From positions 2,923,217 to 2,987,216 of the forward strand of contig NZ_KI421513.1 of NCBI RefSeq assembly GCF_000473325.1: a DNA stretch of 64,000 nucleotides, given 5' to 3'. Source of the DNA: Leisingera caerulea DSM 24564. GTDB taxonomy: Bacteria; Pseudomonadota; Alphaproteobacteria; Rhodobacterales; Rhodobacteraceae. A model generated the notes under the pieces. It did not search any database, was not told the DNA's origin, and was given only the letters and a program-made list of their open reading frames with translations. Positions within the stretch are counted from its first letter, which is position 1; each line of letters starts with the position of its first letter. Both the position numbers and the translations under genes were made by a program. Of this stretch, positions 35,227 to 44,274 are shown in pieces.

Positions 35227-36164
35227 AGGAGGGCGAGCCTTTCGGTCAGAAGTTTGAAGAAGCCGTCCGCATCGGCATCACCGATGAACAGGGCGTTGGG
35301 TTTGCGGTCCGTGACACCCCACCAGTCTGCGACGGTCATGCCAAGAGTGAGCGCGGAGGCGGTTTCGATTTCCACATTCACATGGCGGCCGGAGAAGAGT
35401 TCAGGCTTGAGCAGCCAGGCGATGACGCAGGGATCATGCAGCGGGCCGCCTCCAGAGCCGTATTTCGCAACATCGAAGCGCTCGAAGAAGTCGAGCATTT
35501 CGGCGGTGAAATGGCCGACGCGGGTACCGAGGGCGCGGATCGCCTCGACGCGGGGCTTGGTGGCCAGCACCTTATGCGTCACATCGAGCGGCATCACGGT
35601 GATCGGCGCGCCGGATCTGAACACGATTTCAGCGGCTTCCGGGTCGGCGTAGATGTTGAATTCCGCTGCCGGGGTGATGTTGCCCACCTCGAAATAGGCG
35701 CCGCCCATCATCACGAGTTCCTGCACCCGTTCTATGATGTCGGGCGCGGTATTGAAGGCGGCGGCGATATTGGTGAGCGGACCCAGGGTGCACAGTGTGA
35801 CAGTTCCCGAAGGCTCGCTGCGCAGGGTCTCGATAATGAAGTCGACGCCGTGGCCTTCGGCCAGCGGCATTTGCGGCTCCCACAGTTCGGGCCCGTCGAG
35901 GCCGGTCTGGCCGTGCACATGCTCAGCGGTAATCAGCGGCCGGGCGAGCGGCGCCCTGCTGCCGGCATAGACCGGCACGTCCGTTTTGCCTGCCGCCTCG
36001 CAGGTGATGCGGGCGTTTTTGCTGGTGAGCGGCAGCGGCACGTTGCCCGCGACGCAGGTGATGCCGAGCAGGTCCAGCTGGTCCGGGCTGGCCAGCGCCA
36101 GCAAAATGGCCACGGCATCATCCTGGCCCGGGTCGGTGTCGATGATGATTTTCCTGGCGCTCAT
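35223..36164 (-). CDS. inosine-uridine preferring nucleoside hydrolase
   Basis: A 313-residue ribonucleoside hydrolase that splits the N-glycosidic bond to give ribose and base. The calcium-binding motif DTDPGQDDA is at residues 9-17, diagnostic of the family. Later segments include AEFNIYADPEAAEIVF, typical of the substrate-binding region, and an MPLDVTHK element. It is in a two-gene unit with a GNAT. The protein is probably cytosolic, since no signal peptide is visible. Confidence 0.93.
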   Translation of the reverse strand: MSARKIIIDTDPGQDDAVAILLALASPDQLDLLGITCVAGNVPLPLTSKNARITCEAAGKTDVPVYAGSRAPLARPLITAEHVHGQTGLDGPELWEPQMPLAEGHGVDFIIETLRSEPSGTVTLCTLGPLTNIAAAFNTAPDIIERVQELVMMGGAYFEVGNITPAAEFNIYADPEAAEIVFRSGAPITVMPLDVTHKVLATKPRVEAIRALGTRVGHFTAEMLDFFERFDVAKYGSGGGPLHDPCVIAWLLKPELFSGRHVNVEIETASALTLGMTVADWWGVTDRKPNALFIGDADADGFFKLLTERLALL

Positions 36165-36273
36165 TGCGGTCTCCGTAAGTCGTGAGCCACGAGACTACGC
36201 GCAGTCCGGCCGGGATTGAACCGCCGACTGGCGGGGCAGTGCGAAATTCCGGAGATTTTCTGTGATAGAAATT

Positions 36274-36296
36274 CGCGGCCTGCCCGGCAGGCCGCG
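36274..36296. terminator. 23-bp palindrome between mazG and the nucleoside hydrolase
   Basis: Arms CGCGGCCTGCC and GGCAGGCCGCG around a single C. It lies 44 bp after the mazG stop on the minus strand and upstream of the nucleoside hydrolase. It is probably a transcript hairpin; no T-run follows. Confidence 0.45.
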
Positions 36297-36339
36297 GGAG
36301 ATTGAGTATTTGGAGAAAGATGAAGCAGAAGGAACGCGC

Positions 36340-37155
36340 TCAGGCGCGCTCGTCAGCTTTCACTTCGTCCCAGAGCGCATCCATTTCGGCCAGGTCGCTG
36401 TCCTCCGGGCGCTTGCCGCGGGCGGCGAGCTTGGCTTCGACGCCCTCAAACCGGCGGGTGAATTTGGCGTTGGCGGCGCGCAAGGCGGCTTCGGGTTCAA
36501 CACCCAGGTGGCGGCCCAGGTTGGCCATCACAAACAGCAGGTCGCCGAATTCCTCCTCGACCTCCGCTTGGGAGAGGGTGTCGCGGGCCTCGACCAGTTC
36601 GGCGCATTCTTCGGTGATCTTGGCGATGACATTGTCTGCCGAGGGCCAGTCAAAGCCGACGCGGGCGGCGCGTTTCTGCAGCTTGTAGGCGCGCAGCAGG
36701 GCAGGCAGGCCGACGGCGACCCCGTCCAGCGTGCCTTTCTGTGCCTTGCCTGCGCGCTCTGCGGCCTTGATCGCCTCCCAGTCGCGGGTCTGCTGTTCGG
36801 CGGATTTCTCGCGGCTTTCGCCGCCAAACACATGCGGGTGGCGGGAGACCATCTTGTCCGACATCGTCCTGACCACGTCCTGGAAGGTAAAGTGGCCCGC
36901 CTCCTGAGCCATCTGCGCGTGAAAGACGGATTGGAACAACAGATCGCCCAGTTCGCCCTTCAGCTCATCCCAGGCTTCGCGCTCAATCGCGTCGGCAACT
37001 TCGTAAGCCTCTTCAATGGTATAGGGGGCGATGCTGGCGAAATCCTGTTCGATGTCCCAAGGGCAGCCTGTCTGCGGATTGCGCAGGCGCGCCATGATCT
37101 CCAGGAGCCTTTCAATGCCCGCGGTTTCGTCGTGGATCAGGTCTGTTTCTTGCAT
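36340..37155 (-). CDS. mazG: nucleoside triphosphate pyrophosphohydrolase MazG
   Basis: A 271-residue enzyme with two MazG domains. It hydrolyses NTPs to NMP and PPi, and in some bacteria also affects (p)ppGpp levels. The first domain opens with RLRNPQTGCPWD and carries EEAYEVADAIE and LGDLLFQSVFH. The second carries EECAELVEARD and EEFGDLLFVMANLGRHLG. Length is typical. Upstream lies an M20 amidohydrolase on the opposite strand; the long antisense reading in this region is an artefact of base composition. Confidence 0.96.
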   Translation of the reverse strand: MQETDLIHDETAGIERLLEIMARLRNPQTGCPWDIEQDFASIAPYTIEEAYEVADAIEREAWDELKGELGDLLFQSVFHAQMAQEAGHFTFQDVVRTMSDKMVSRHPHVFGGESREKSAEQQTRDWEAIKAAERAGKAQKGTLDGVAVGLPALLRAYKLQKRAARVGFDWPSADNVIAKITEECAELVEARDTLSQAEVEEEFGDLLFVMANLGRHLGVEPEAALRAANAKFTRRFEGVEAKLAARGKRPEDSDLAEMDALWDEVKADERA

Positions 37156-37218
37156 TGCGGCTGCTCTTGTTCCGGTGTCAGATGCATCATCCCGAGTCTG
37201 GAGCAGGAGTCCACCCCG

Positions 37219-38385
37219 ATGCCCGTTGTGAACCGTATCGCCGATTACGCCGAGGAGATGAAGGCCTGGCGGCGGCATCTGCACCAGATCCCGGAGCTGG
37301 CGCTGTACCTGCCCAAGACCGCCGCCTTTGTGGCGGAGCGGCTGCGGGAGTTCGGCGTGGATGAGCTGCACGAAGGCATCGCGCAAACCGGGATGGTGGC
37401 GATCATCAACGGGCAAGGCGAGGGGCCGACCGTCGGGTTGCGGGCGGATATGGACGCGTTGCCGATCCCGGAGGAGACCGGAGTGGAGTATGTCTCGGGC
37501 CATGAAGGCAACATGCACGCCTGCGGCCATGACGGGCATACCGCGATGCTGCTGGGCGCAGCGAAATACCTGGCAGAGACGCGCAACTTCAAGGGCCGGG
37601 TGGCACTGATCTTCCAGCCCGCGGAGGAGGCGATTGGCGGAGCGCGCATCATGGTCGAGGAAGGCATCATGGAGCGTTTTGAAATCGGCGAGGTTTATGC
37701 GCTGCACAATGCGCCGGGCCTGCCTGTGGGGCACTTCCTGACCACGCCGGGCGCGCTGATGGCGGCAGTGGACACGTTCCACATCCATATCCAGGGGCTT
37801 GGCGGCCACGGCGCCATGCCGCAAGAAACCCGCGATCCGGTGATGGCGGCCTGCGGTATTGCCCAGGCGATCCAGACGATTGTCTCGCGCAACCATCACA
37901 CGCTGGAGGATCTGGTGGTCTCTGTCACGCAGATCCACACCGGCAGCACTGACAACGTGATCCCCGACACCGCCTATATCAACGGGACCGTGCGCACCTT
38001 CAAGCCGGGGGTGCAGCAGATGGTGATGCGTCGGATGAAGGAGATCGTCGCGGGGCAGGCGGCCAGCTATGGCGTCGAGGCGGAGCTGGATTATGAAATC
38101 GGCTATCCGGCCACGTTCAACGACACGGAAAAAACCGCCTTTGCCGTGGATGTGGCCAAGGAAATCTCGGGCGAGGCCAATGTCGAGCCGGACGGCGGGC
38201 GAGAGATGGGGGCGGAGGATTTCGCCTATATGCTGCAGGCGCGGCCCGGATCCTACCTGTTCCTGGGCCAAGGGGACTCTGCCGGGCTGCATCATCCGAA
38301 ATATGACTTCAACGATGACATCGCGCCAGTGGGGGCGTCCTTCTTTGCCCGGCTGGTGGAGCGGGCGCTGCCGGTCAGCGGGTAA
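37219..38385 (+). CDS. M20-family amidohydrolase (hippurate hydrolase-like)
   Basis: A 388-residue metal-dependent amidohydrolase of the M20D/ACY1 group. Motifs are DMDALPIPEETG, the metal-binding ACGHDGHTAML near residue 100, QPAEEAIGG near 138, HNAPGLPVG near 163, and the C-terminal GREMGAEDFAYML. These enzymes release amino acids or acids from N-acyl compounds. It lies 77 bp upstream of two agmatinase-family genes on the same strand, so a shared nitrogen-compound pathway is possible. The start follows GGAGTCC. Confidence 0.92.
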   Translation: MPVVNRIADYAEEMKAWRRHLHQIPELALYLPKTAAFVAERLREFGVDELHEGIAQTGMVAIINGQGEGPTVGLRADMDALPIPEETGVEYVSGHEGNMHACGHDGHTAMLLGAAKYLAETRNFKGRVALIFQPAEEAIGGARIMVEEGIMERFEIGEVYALHNAPGLPVGHFLTTPGALMAAVDTFHIHIQGLGGHGAMPQETRDPVMAACGIAQAIQTIVSRNHHTLEDLVVSVTQIHTGSTDNVIPDTAYINGTVRTFKPGVQQMVMRRMKEIVAGQAASYGVEAELDYEIGYPATFNDTEKTAFAVDVAKEISGEANVEPDGGREMGAEDFAYMLQARPGSYLFLGQGDSAGLHHPKYDFNDDIAPVGASFFARLVERALPVSG

Positions 38386-38462
38386 ATCCCCGGCAGATGA
38401 CAGAGACCTGCAAAGCCGGTATTTGATCAAAATCTGAAACCGCACAACAGGGACGCACCGCC

Positions 38463-39431
38463 ATGGCACTGGAAGACGCAAAGCACATGATCGACCACGC
38501 CTTCACCCGCGAGGATCTGAAGGGGTTGAGTTTCGAGATCACCTTTGGCGGGGCGACATCCTTTCTGCGCCGCAAATACACCAAGGATCTGACCGGCGTG
38601 GATATTGCCGTGACCGGTGTGCCCTTTGACCAGGCGGTGACCAACCGCCCCGGTACCCGGCTGGGACCGCGGGCGATCCGTGAGGCCTCTGCCCTGCAAA
38701 GCCCGGATGAGCCTTATGGCTGGCCGCATAAACCGCTGAGCACGCTGGCGATTGCGGATTACGGCGATCTGGCCTTTGACCACGCCAATGTGCCGGAGTT
38801 CCCGGCGGCGCTGACAGAGCATATCCGCGGGATCCTTGCGGCGGATACGGCCTCGGTCGTTTTGGGTGGCGATCATTATATCAGCTTTCCGATCCTCAAG
38901 GCCTATGCCGAGAAGTACGGGCCAATCTCTCTGCTGCAGTTTGACGCGCATACGGACACCTGGCCGGATGACAACATGGACCGGGTGGATCATGGCACCA
39001 TGTTCTACAAGGCCGTGAAAACCGGGATCGTGGACCCCGAGACTTCGGTTCAGGTGGGGATCCGCACCACCAACGACGACACGCTGGGGGTCAACATCAT
39101 AGACGCCCCCACTGTGCATGAGATCGGACCCGTCGAGACCGCGCGGCGGATCAAGGACATCCTGGGGAACCGGCCAACCTATCTGACCTTTGACATCGAC
39201 TGCCTGGACCCGGCCTATGCCCCCGGCACCGGCACACCGGTCTGGGGCGGGCTGAGTTCCGCGCAGGCCGCGCGTATCCTGCGCGGGATTGCCGGCATCA
39301 ATATCAAGGGCGGTGACGTGGTGGAGGTCTCTCCCCCCTTTGACACAACCGGCGCAACTGCTATTGCCGGGGCGCATGTGGCGACGGAAATCATCTGCCT
39401 TCTGGGCTGGAACATGAGAGACAATGACTGA
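38463..39431 (+). CDS. speB: agmatinase
   Basis: A 322-residue ureohydrolase that converts agmatine to putrescine and urea. The binuclear Mn centre ligands are present: His138 in LGGDHYISF, Asp161/His163/Asp165 in DAHTDTW, and Asp244/Asp246 in FDIDCLDP. The segment YLTFDIDCLDPAYAPGTGTPV is closely like that of E. coli SpeB. The last 8 bases overlap the start of the second family member. Agmatine use as a nitrogen or polyamine source is the expected role. Confidence 0.93.
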   Translation: MALEDAKHMIDHAFTREDLKGLSFEITFGGATSFLRRKYTKDLTGVDIAVTGVPFDQAVTNRPGTRLGPRAIREASALQSPDEPYGWPHKPLSTLAIADYGDLAFDHANVPEFPAALTEHIRGILAADTASVVLGGDHYISFPILKAYAEKYGPISLLQFDAHTDTWPDDNMDRVDHGTMFYKAVKTGIVDPETSVQVGIRTTNDDTLGVNIIDAPTVHEIGPVETARRIKDILGNRPTYLTFDIDCLDPAYAPGTGTPVWGGLSSAQAARILRGIAGINIKGGDVVEVSPPFDTTGATAIAGAHVATEIICLLGWNMRDND

Positions 39432-40371
39432 CTTCAATCAACCGATCAGCGGCAACGACCTGGCCCGGTTCTCGGGACCGAACACCTATATGCGGCTGCC
39501 GCAGGCAACCTCGCTGGACGGCTTGGATGTTGCGGTGCTGGGGGTTCCGATGGATATCGGCACGTCCTGGCGGTCCGGAACCCGGTTCGGCCCCAAGCAG
39601 ATCCGCGCCGAAAGCGCGATGCTGCGGCCCTATAACATGGCCACCGGCGCGGCGCCGTTCGACAGCCTGAACATTGCCGATATCGGCGATCTGGCGATCA
39701 ACACGTTTTCGCTGCCGGATTCACTCAGGATCATCCAGGAGAGCTATGAGGCGATTCTGTCAGGCGGGGTGATCCCCATGGCGATGGGGGGCGATCATTC
39801 GATCACGCTGCCGATTCTGCGCGCCATCGCCAAGAAATACGGCCCCGTGGCGCTGGTGCATGTGGATGCTCATGCGGATGTGAATGATGACATGTTCGGC
39901 GAGCGGGAAACCCATGGCACCGTGTTCCGCCGCGCTTATGAGGAAGGGCTGATCGTCCCCGACAAGACCTATCAGATCGGCCTGCGCGGCACCGGATATG
40001 CCGCCACCGATTTCGCCGAGGCGCAAAGCTGGGGGTTCCAGCATTTCCCGGCGCAGGAATTGTGGGGGCGGCAGCTGCACCAGATGGGTGCGGAAATTCG
40101 CCGCGATATCGGCAATAGGCCGGTCTATGTGAGCTATGATATTGATAGCCTTGACCCGGCCTATGCGCCGGGCACCGGCACGCCGGAAATCGGCGGGCTG
40201 ACAACGCCGCAGGCGCTGGAGCTGATCCGGGCGCTGAAGGGGGTCAATATCGTCGGCTGCGACCTGGTGGAGGTGTCGCCGCCCTATGATCCCTCGGGCA
40301 ACACCGCTTTGGTGGGCGCAAACCTGCTCTATGAGCTGTTGTGCGTGCTGCCGGGCGTGGCGACAAAATAA
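39424..40371 (+). CDS. second agmatinase-family ureohydrolase (agmatinase/guanidinobutyrase-like)
   Basis: A 315-residue paralogue of the preceding gene. It keeps metal ligands His125 in MGGDHSITL, Asp148/His150/Asp152 in DAHADVN, and Asp239/Asp241 in YDIDSLDP. The loop after DAHADVN (DDMFGERETHGTVFRRA) differs clearly from the first enzyme and resembles guanidinobutyrase or guanidinopropionase-type members. The substrate is therefore probably a guanidino acid other than agmatine, but this is inference. It is translationally coupled to speB by an 8-base overlap. Confidence 0.9.
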   Translation: MTDFNQPISGNDLARFSGPNTYMRLPQATSLDGLDVAVLGVPMDIGTSWRSGTRFGPKQIRAESAMLRPYNMATGAAPFDSLNIADIGDLAINTFSLPDSLRIIQESYEAILSGGVIPMAMGGDHSITLPILRAIAKKYGPVALVHVDAHADVNDDMFGERETHGTVFRRAYEEGLIVPDKTYQIGLRGTGYAATDFAEAQSWGFQHFPAQELWGRQLHQMGAEIRRDIGNRPVYVSYDIDSLDPAYAPGTGTPEIGGLTTPQALELIRALKGVNIVGCDLVEVSPPYDPSGNTALVGANLLYELLCVLPGVATK

Positions 40372-40444
40372 GCGGTCCGGCCTCACGCGACAGGCCGGGG
40401 GAGGGCCGCGCAGGGAGGAGGCAAGGCTTGACCTTGAAACCGCA

Positions 40445-40885
40445 ATGAAGCGGCTGATGCTGTTTGGCTGGCTGGTGCTGGCCGCCGTGGTTGCCGGGCT
40501 GGGGTTCATCCGGCTGGCACCCAGCGATCCGCTGGACTGGAACACCCAGCCGGAATTCACCGAGGACAAGGAGTTCCGCGGCGGCGTGTTCCGGGTGGTG
40601 CGCACCGGGCCCGGCGGGCTGGAGCGGTTCCACCGCATCGCCAGCCATGCGCCGCGCACCAGCGTGCTGGCGGGCGGGCCGGACGACGGGATGGTGACCT
40701 ATATCACCCGCACCCAGGTGCTGGGCTTTCCCGATTACACCACCGCGGCGCAGGACGGCGACCTGCTGAAGGTCTATGCCCGGCTGCGGTTCGGCCGGTC
40801 CGACCTGGGCGCCAACAAGGAGCGGATCAACGGCTGGCTGGCAGAGATGGAAGGGGCGCCGCAAGAGGCCTCGGCCAGCGAGTAG
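40445..40885 (+). CDS. DUF1499 membrane-anchored protein
   Basis: A 146-residue protein with one N-terminal membrane helix (LMLFGWLVLAAVVAGLGFI). A DUF1499-like domain follows, with the conserved segments FIRLAPSDPLDWN and YITRTQVLGFPDYTT and a YARLRFGRSDLGANKERI ending. DUF1499 proteins are small envelope proteins of unknown function. It is likely in the same transcript as the ureohydrolase genes, with a 73-bp gap. The ATG at 40445 sits just before the membrane segment. Confidence 0.8.
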   Translation: MKRLMLFGWLVLAAVVAGLGFIRLAPSDPLDWNTQPEFTEDKEFRGGVFRVVRTGPGGLERFHRIASHAPRTSVLAGGPDDGMVTYITRTQVLGFPDYTTAAQDGDLLKVYARLRFGRSDLGANKERINGWLAEMEGAPQEASASE

Positions 40886-40890
40886 CCAGG

Positions 40891-41129
40891 CGGGCATGCT
40901 CCCGCCTGTTCGCGGGCTTTTGGAACAAGCCCCTCACAGTTGGGCCGGGCGCCGCGCTGGGCGCGGCGCGGGCCCTGCCGCCTTTGGCGGCAGGGCCTTT
41001 AGCTTTTGTTGAGAAGCGTTTCAGGGGCTTGTTTGCCCCTGAAGGTGCCATTCCAATTGTGTTTCGTCTTGCCGCGTCAAGGGTAAGCCGCGCTGGCGCG
41101 CGGTGGCTGCGCCGCCCTTGACCCGGCGC
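40891..41129 (+). repeat. dispersed intergenic repeat, copy 4 (diverged head)
   Basis: The head is altered (GCTCCCGCCTGTTCGCGGGC), but GGGCCGGGCG and a doubled GCGCGGCGCGGGC stretch are kept. So are a hairpin TTTCAGGGGC/GCCCCTGAA near 41012-41044 with CCATT after it, and a distal module with GTCAAGGG ... CCCTTGAC near 41076-41125. It lies downstream of the DUF1499 gene and upstream of a small gene. Confidence 0.82.
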
Positions 41130-41218
41130 GGAGTTTGCAGCGAATTGTCATGCAATACTTGTTGAAACTCTTGCAGGATCACCGGGCAGAAAGGCTCTGT
41201 CCAGCAAAGGAGGGTGGA

Positions 41219-41476
41219 GTGTCTGGACTTTCAATTGAGGAGCTGGAAGAACTGGGCTCGGATGCGGTTCGGGAAAAGCTAGTCCAAGGGGTTTGGAACG
41301 ACCGGAAGGTGGCTACGGCGGAGCGTTGGCTTGCTGAGATCGACCGAAGAGCAAGCATACAGGCATCTAAAGACAGTGCAAAAAGCGCAGCCAGTTCTCG
41401 CTTGGCGGCTTGGGTCGCGGCAGTCTCTGCGGTTGTCGCCGCGGCGGCAACGATATACGGCGCATGGCCGATTTAA
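41219..41476 (+). CDS. small membrane protein with C-terminal anchor
   Basis: An 85-residue protein begun at GTG 41219, where AAAGGAGGG lies 4-5 bases upstream, the best ribosome binding site around. The start is MSGLSIEELEELGSDAVREKLVQGVW, a short helical part follows (KVATAERWLAEIDRRASIQ), then a C-terminal hydrophobic span (WVAAVSAVVAAAATIYGAW). The start at 41135 is a less likely alternative. No family is recognised. It begins a patch of lower GC than its surroundings. Confidence 0.65.
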   Translation: MSGLSIEELEELGSDAVREKLVQGVWNDRKVATAERWLAEIDRRASIQASKDSAKSAASSRLAAWVAAVSAVVAAAATIYGAWPI

Positions 41477-41577
41477 AAAGGCGAACTCAACTGAGTGAAT
41501 GTGAGCACCAAGCAGAGCTGGAGGCGTACAAGCAGAACACTCGTGTAGCTAAGGAGGCGAAGCCGTGGACCTGTTGA
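41464..41577 (+). CDS. possible 37-residue protein overlapping the previous gene
   Basis: An open frame from ATG 41464 overlaps the end of the preceding gene by 13 bases. It encodes MADLKRRTQLSECEHQAELEAYKQ and ends ...AKPWTC. The protein is charged and helical but unrecognised. No strong ribosome-binding site is seen; it may be a remnant. Confidence 0.2.
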   Translation: MADLKRRTQLSECEHQAELEAYKQNTRVAKEAKPWTC

Positions 41578-41791
41578 AGTGTGTCGCGCTCTTGGGGGGC
41601 AGGAATGCCAGTTTTCATTGGGATGGCTTTCTACTGAAGCGATGCGCTCTGGGGATTTGCAGCTTGCGCTGTAATGTCTTGGCTACCTAGAATCGTGAAG
41701 GCGGTTCGCCCAGGTAGGCGTCCAGATTAGGAGCGTCCGCCAGACTCGTGTTTTCGCCGCAGAGACTGCGATGCAGCCGGGGCGCCCTGAA
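41578..41791. other. lower-GC intergenic patch
   Basis: No convincing gene. A GTG at 41565, preceded by AAGGAGG, opens a 41-codon frame that reads into this patch and ends around 41690; its protein is unrecognised. The patch could be a remnant of acquired DNA. Confidence 0.4.
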
Positions 41792-42091
41792 TCAGAGCTG
41801 CGGCAGCTCCAATGGTGCGGCTGACGTCTCAGGCAGCGGAGCCAGCGACGCCGAAAGGCAGCTGCTTTGCACCTCGCGCCACATCGGCACGTTCAGGGAC
41901 ATCTGGCATTGCGCCATGAACATGCGCCCGTCCACCTGCAGGCAGCGCAGTTCGCCCAGTTCCACCCGGGCGCCGGACTTGTCGGTGCAGTAGCAGTCGA
42001 TGGTTTTGCCGCCGGACCCCTTCACATCCGCCAGTGCAATGCCGGGTAGAGTGAGGAGGATTGTGGCAATAAGGACTCTGGCATGTCGCAT
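41792..42091 (-). CDS. secreted cysteine-rich protein of unknown function
   Basis: A 99-residue precursor with a signal peptide (MRHARVLIATILLTLPGIALA, partly quoted) likely cut after ALA. The mature 78 residues include five Cys (IDCYCTDKSG, LRCLQV, AQCQMS, SSCLSAS). It is periplasmic by prediction. No family is recognised. It stands alone, divergent from prfA. Confidence 0.75.
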   Translation of the reverse strand: MRHARVLIATILLTLPGIALADVKGSGGKTIDCYCTDKSGARVELGELRCLQVDGRMFMAQCQMSLNVPMWREVQSSCLSASLAPLPETSAAPLELPQL

Positions 42092-42151
42092 GGCTCTAGC
42101 ATATCACATGGGGGTCACTTGGCCAAAACATGAACAACAATAGGCGCGCCC

Positions 42152-43207
42152 ATGGTTCCCGAAGAGCGGCTGGAACAGATCCTGCAGCGGTTTCAGTATC
42201 TTGAAGCCGCAATGGCGGATGGTGCCGGGGGCGGGGATATTGCGGCTCTGGCCAAGGAGTATTCCGACCTGCGCCCGGTGGCGGAGCAGGTGACGGCCTA
42301 CCGCAAGCTGCTGAGCGATCTGGAGGAGGCCGAGCTGATGCTGGCGGATCCGGATATGAAGGATCTGGCGGAGGAGGAGATCCCGGCGCTGAAGGCGGCG
42401 ATCCCGGAAGCCGAGCATGCGCTGCAGCTCGCCTTGCTGCCCAAGGACGCGGCGGACAGCCGCCCGGCGATGCTGGAGATCCGCCCCGGTACAGGCGGCG
42501 ATGAGGCGGCCTTGTTCGCCGGCGACCTCTTGCGGATGTACCAGCGCTATGCCGAGGGGCGGGGCTGGAAGTTTGACATCATCGAGGAGCAGGCCACCGA
42601 ACTGGGCGGCATCAAGGAAGTGGTAGCCCACATCAAGGGTGAGAATGTCTTTGCCCGTCTGAAGTATGAATCGGGCGTGCACCGGGTGCAACGGGTGCCA
42701 GCGACCGAGAGCGGCGGGCGCATCCATACCTCGGCGGCCACGGTCGCTGTGCTGCCGGAGGCGGAAGACGTGGATATCCATATCGACGCCAATGACATCC
42801 GTATCGACACCATGCGGGCCTCGGGTGCGGGCGGTCAGCATGTGAACACAACCGACTCGGCGGTGCGGATCACCCACTTGCCAAGCGGGATTGTCGTGAC
42901 AAGCTCGGAAAAGTCCCAGCACCGCAACCGGGAGATTGCCATGCAGGTGCTGAAGACGCGGCTGTATGACCTGGAGCGGCAGCGGATCGACAGCGAGCGC
43001 TCAGCCGACCGGGCGAGCCAGGTTGGGTCCGGCGACCGCTCGGAACGCATCCGCACCTACAACTTTCCGCAGGGAAGGATGACGGATCACCGCATCAACC
43101 TGACGCTGTACAAGCTGGATCAGGTGATGGGCGGCGATCTGGACGAGATTATCGACGCGCTGACGGCGGACAATCAGGCCCGGCTGCTGGCCGAGATGGG
43201 GCAGTGA
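42152..43207 (+). CDS. prfA: peptide chain release factor 1
   Basis: A 351-residue class I release factor reading UAA and UAG. The stop-recognition loop carries PAT at 183-185 (RF1 type, not the SPF of RF2). The catalytic GGQ is at 227-229 in the context [10 protein letters not shown]. The methylated Gln229 is the target of PrmC, encoded by the next gene. The frame overlaps prmC by 4 bases. Length is normal. Confidence 0.97.
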   Translation: MVPEERLEQILQRFQYLEAAMADGAGGGDIAALAKEYSDLRPVAEQVTAYRKLLSDLEEAELMLADPDMKDLAEEEIPALKAAIPEAEHALQLALLPKDAADSRPAMLEIRPGTGGDEAALFAGDLLRMYQRYAEGRGWKFDIIEEQATELGGIKEVVAHIKGENVFARLKYESGVHRVQRVPATESGGRIHTSAATVAVLPEAEDVDIHIDANDIRIDTMRASGAGGQHVNTTDSAVRITHLPSGIVVTSSEKSQHRNREIAMQVLKTRLYDLERQRIDSERSADRASQVGSGDRSERIRTYNFPQGRMTDHRINLTLYKLDQVMGGDLDEIIDALTADNQARLLAEMGQ

Positions 43208-44061
43208 GCATGGCAGAGACCGCGGCACAGGCGATGGCGGCAGCGACGGCGCGGCTGCGGGCGGCAGGAGTGCAGGATCCGGCGCGGGATGCACGGGTTC
43301 TGCTGGCCCATGCGGCCCGGATTGAGGCCAGCCGGGTGACGCTGATTGCGCCCGAGGAACTGGCCCCGGAAGTGGCTGAGCGCTATGAGCAGCTGATTGC
43401 GCTGAGGGCGGTGCGGGTGCCGGTGTCGCATCTGATCGGGGAGCGGGAGTTCTACGGGCGCCGCTTCAAGGTTTCGCGCGATGTGCTGGACCCGCGGCCC
43501 GAAACCGAGATTCTGATCGAGGCGGCGCTGGCGGAGCCCTACAGCCGGGTTCTGGACCTCGGCGTCGGCTCCGGCTGCATCCTGGTGACGCTGCTTGCGG
43601 AACGGCAGGAGGCGACCGGGCTGGGGGTGGATATCAGCGAGGCCGCTTGCCTGCAGGCCAGTGCCAATGCGGTGCTGCACCGGGTCCAGGCACGCGCGGA
43701 TATTCAGCAGTCGGACTGGTTCGAGGGGGTTGAGGGGCAGTTCGACCTGATCGTCTCGAACCCGCCTTATATCGCGCTGGAAGAGATGGAAGGCCTGTCG
43801 GCGGAGGTGCGCGGGCATGAGCCCGGCATTGCGCTGACCGATGGCGGCGACGGTCTGGGTGCCTACCGGCGCATTGCAGCTCAGGTGGGTGCGCACCTGG
43901 CGCCGGGCGGGCGGGTGCTGCTGGAGATCGGGCCGTCGCAAGGCGCTGCGGTGAGCGCGCTGCTGGAAGCGGCCGGGCTGAACGGCATTGCCGTGCTGCA
44001 GGATCTGGACGGCCGCGACCGGGTTGTGCGGGCGCATTCCAGCGCAAAGAGCAGCATTTAA
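43204..44061 (+). CDS. prmC: release factor glutamine methyltransferase
   Basis: A 285-residue SAM-dependent methyltransferase that modifies the GGQ glutamine of RF1 and RF2. The AdoMet-binding motif [11 protein letters not shown] lies near residues 118-128, and NPPY is at 186-189. The N-terminal helical domain ends with [26 protein letters not shown]. Start is GTG 43204 with a GTGA overlap to prfA, or ATG 43210. Adjacent placement next to prfA reflects the functional pair. Confidence 0.96.
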   Translation: MSMAETAAQAMAAATARLRAAGVQDPARDARVLLAHAARIEASRVTLIAPEELAPEVAERYEQLIALRAVRVPVSHLIGEREFYGRRFKVSRDVLDPRPETEILIEAALAEPYSRVLDLGVGSGCILVTLLAERQEATGLGVDISEAACLQASANAVLHRVQARADIQQSDWFEGVEGQFDLIVSNPPYIALEEMEGLSAEVRGHEPGIALTDGGDGLGAYRRIAAQVGAHLAPGGRVLLEIGPSQGAAVSALLEAAGLNGIAVLQDLDGRDRVVRAHSSAKSSI

Positions 44062-44274
44062 CGCGGAAATTCGCGATTTCGAAAGAAAAAACACAGAAAA
44101 TACCATTGTGCCCCTTGTCTGGGGCTACGTAAAATGGTTACTCAGAGGGAGCCGCTTGAGGAGAAAGCTCAGCAAGCCTTCCCGCGGCTTCAAGCCCAAA
44201 AAAGCTGATGATCCGGCGCTCAGGCGCGCATGATTGGGTCTACGGCGCATTAACTCAAGGCTTACGTTAGGCAT

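Noticed and set aside
37156..38481. Antisense extension of the mazG frame over the M20 gene
   Set aside because: The reading before 37155 has no MazG pattern and opposes a clear amidohydrolase.
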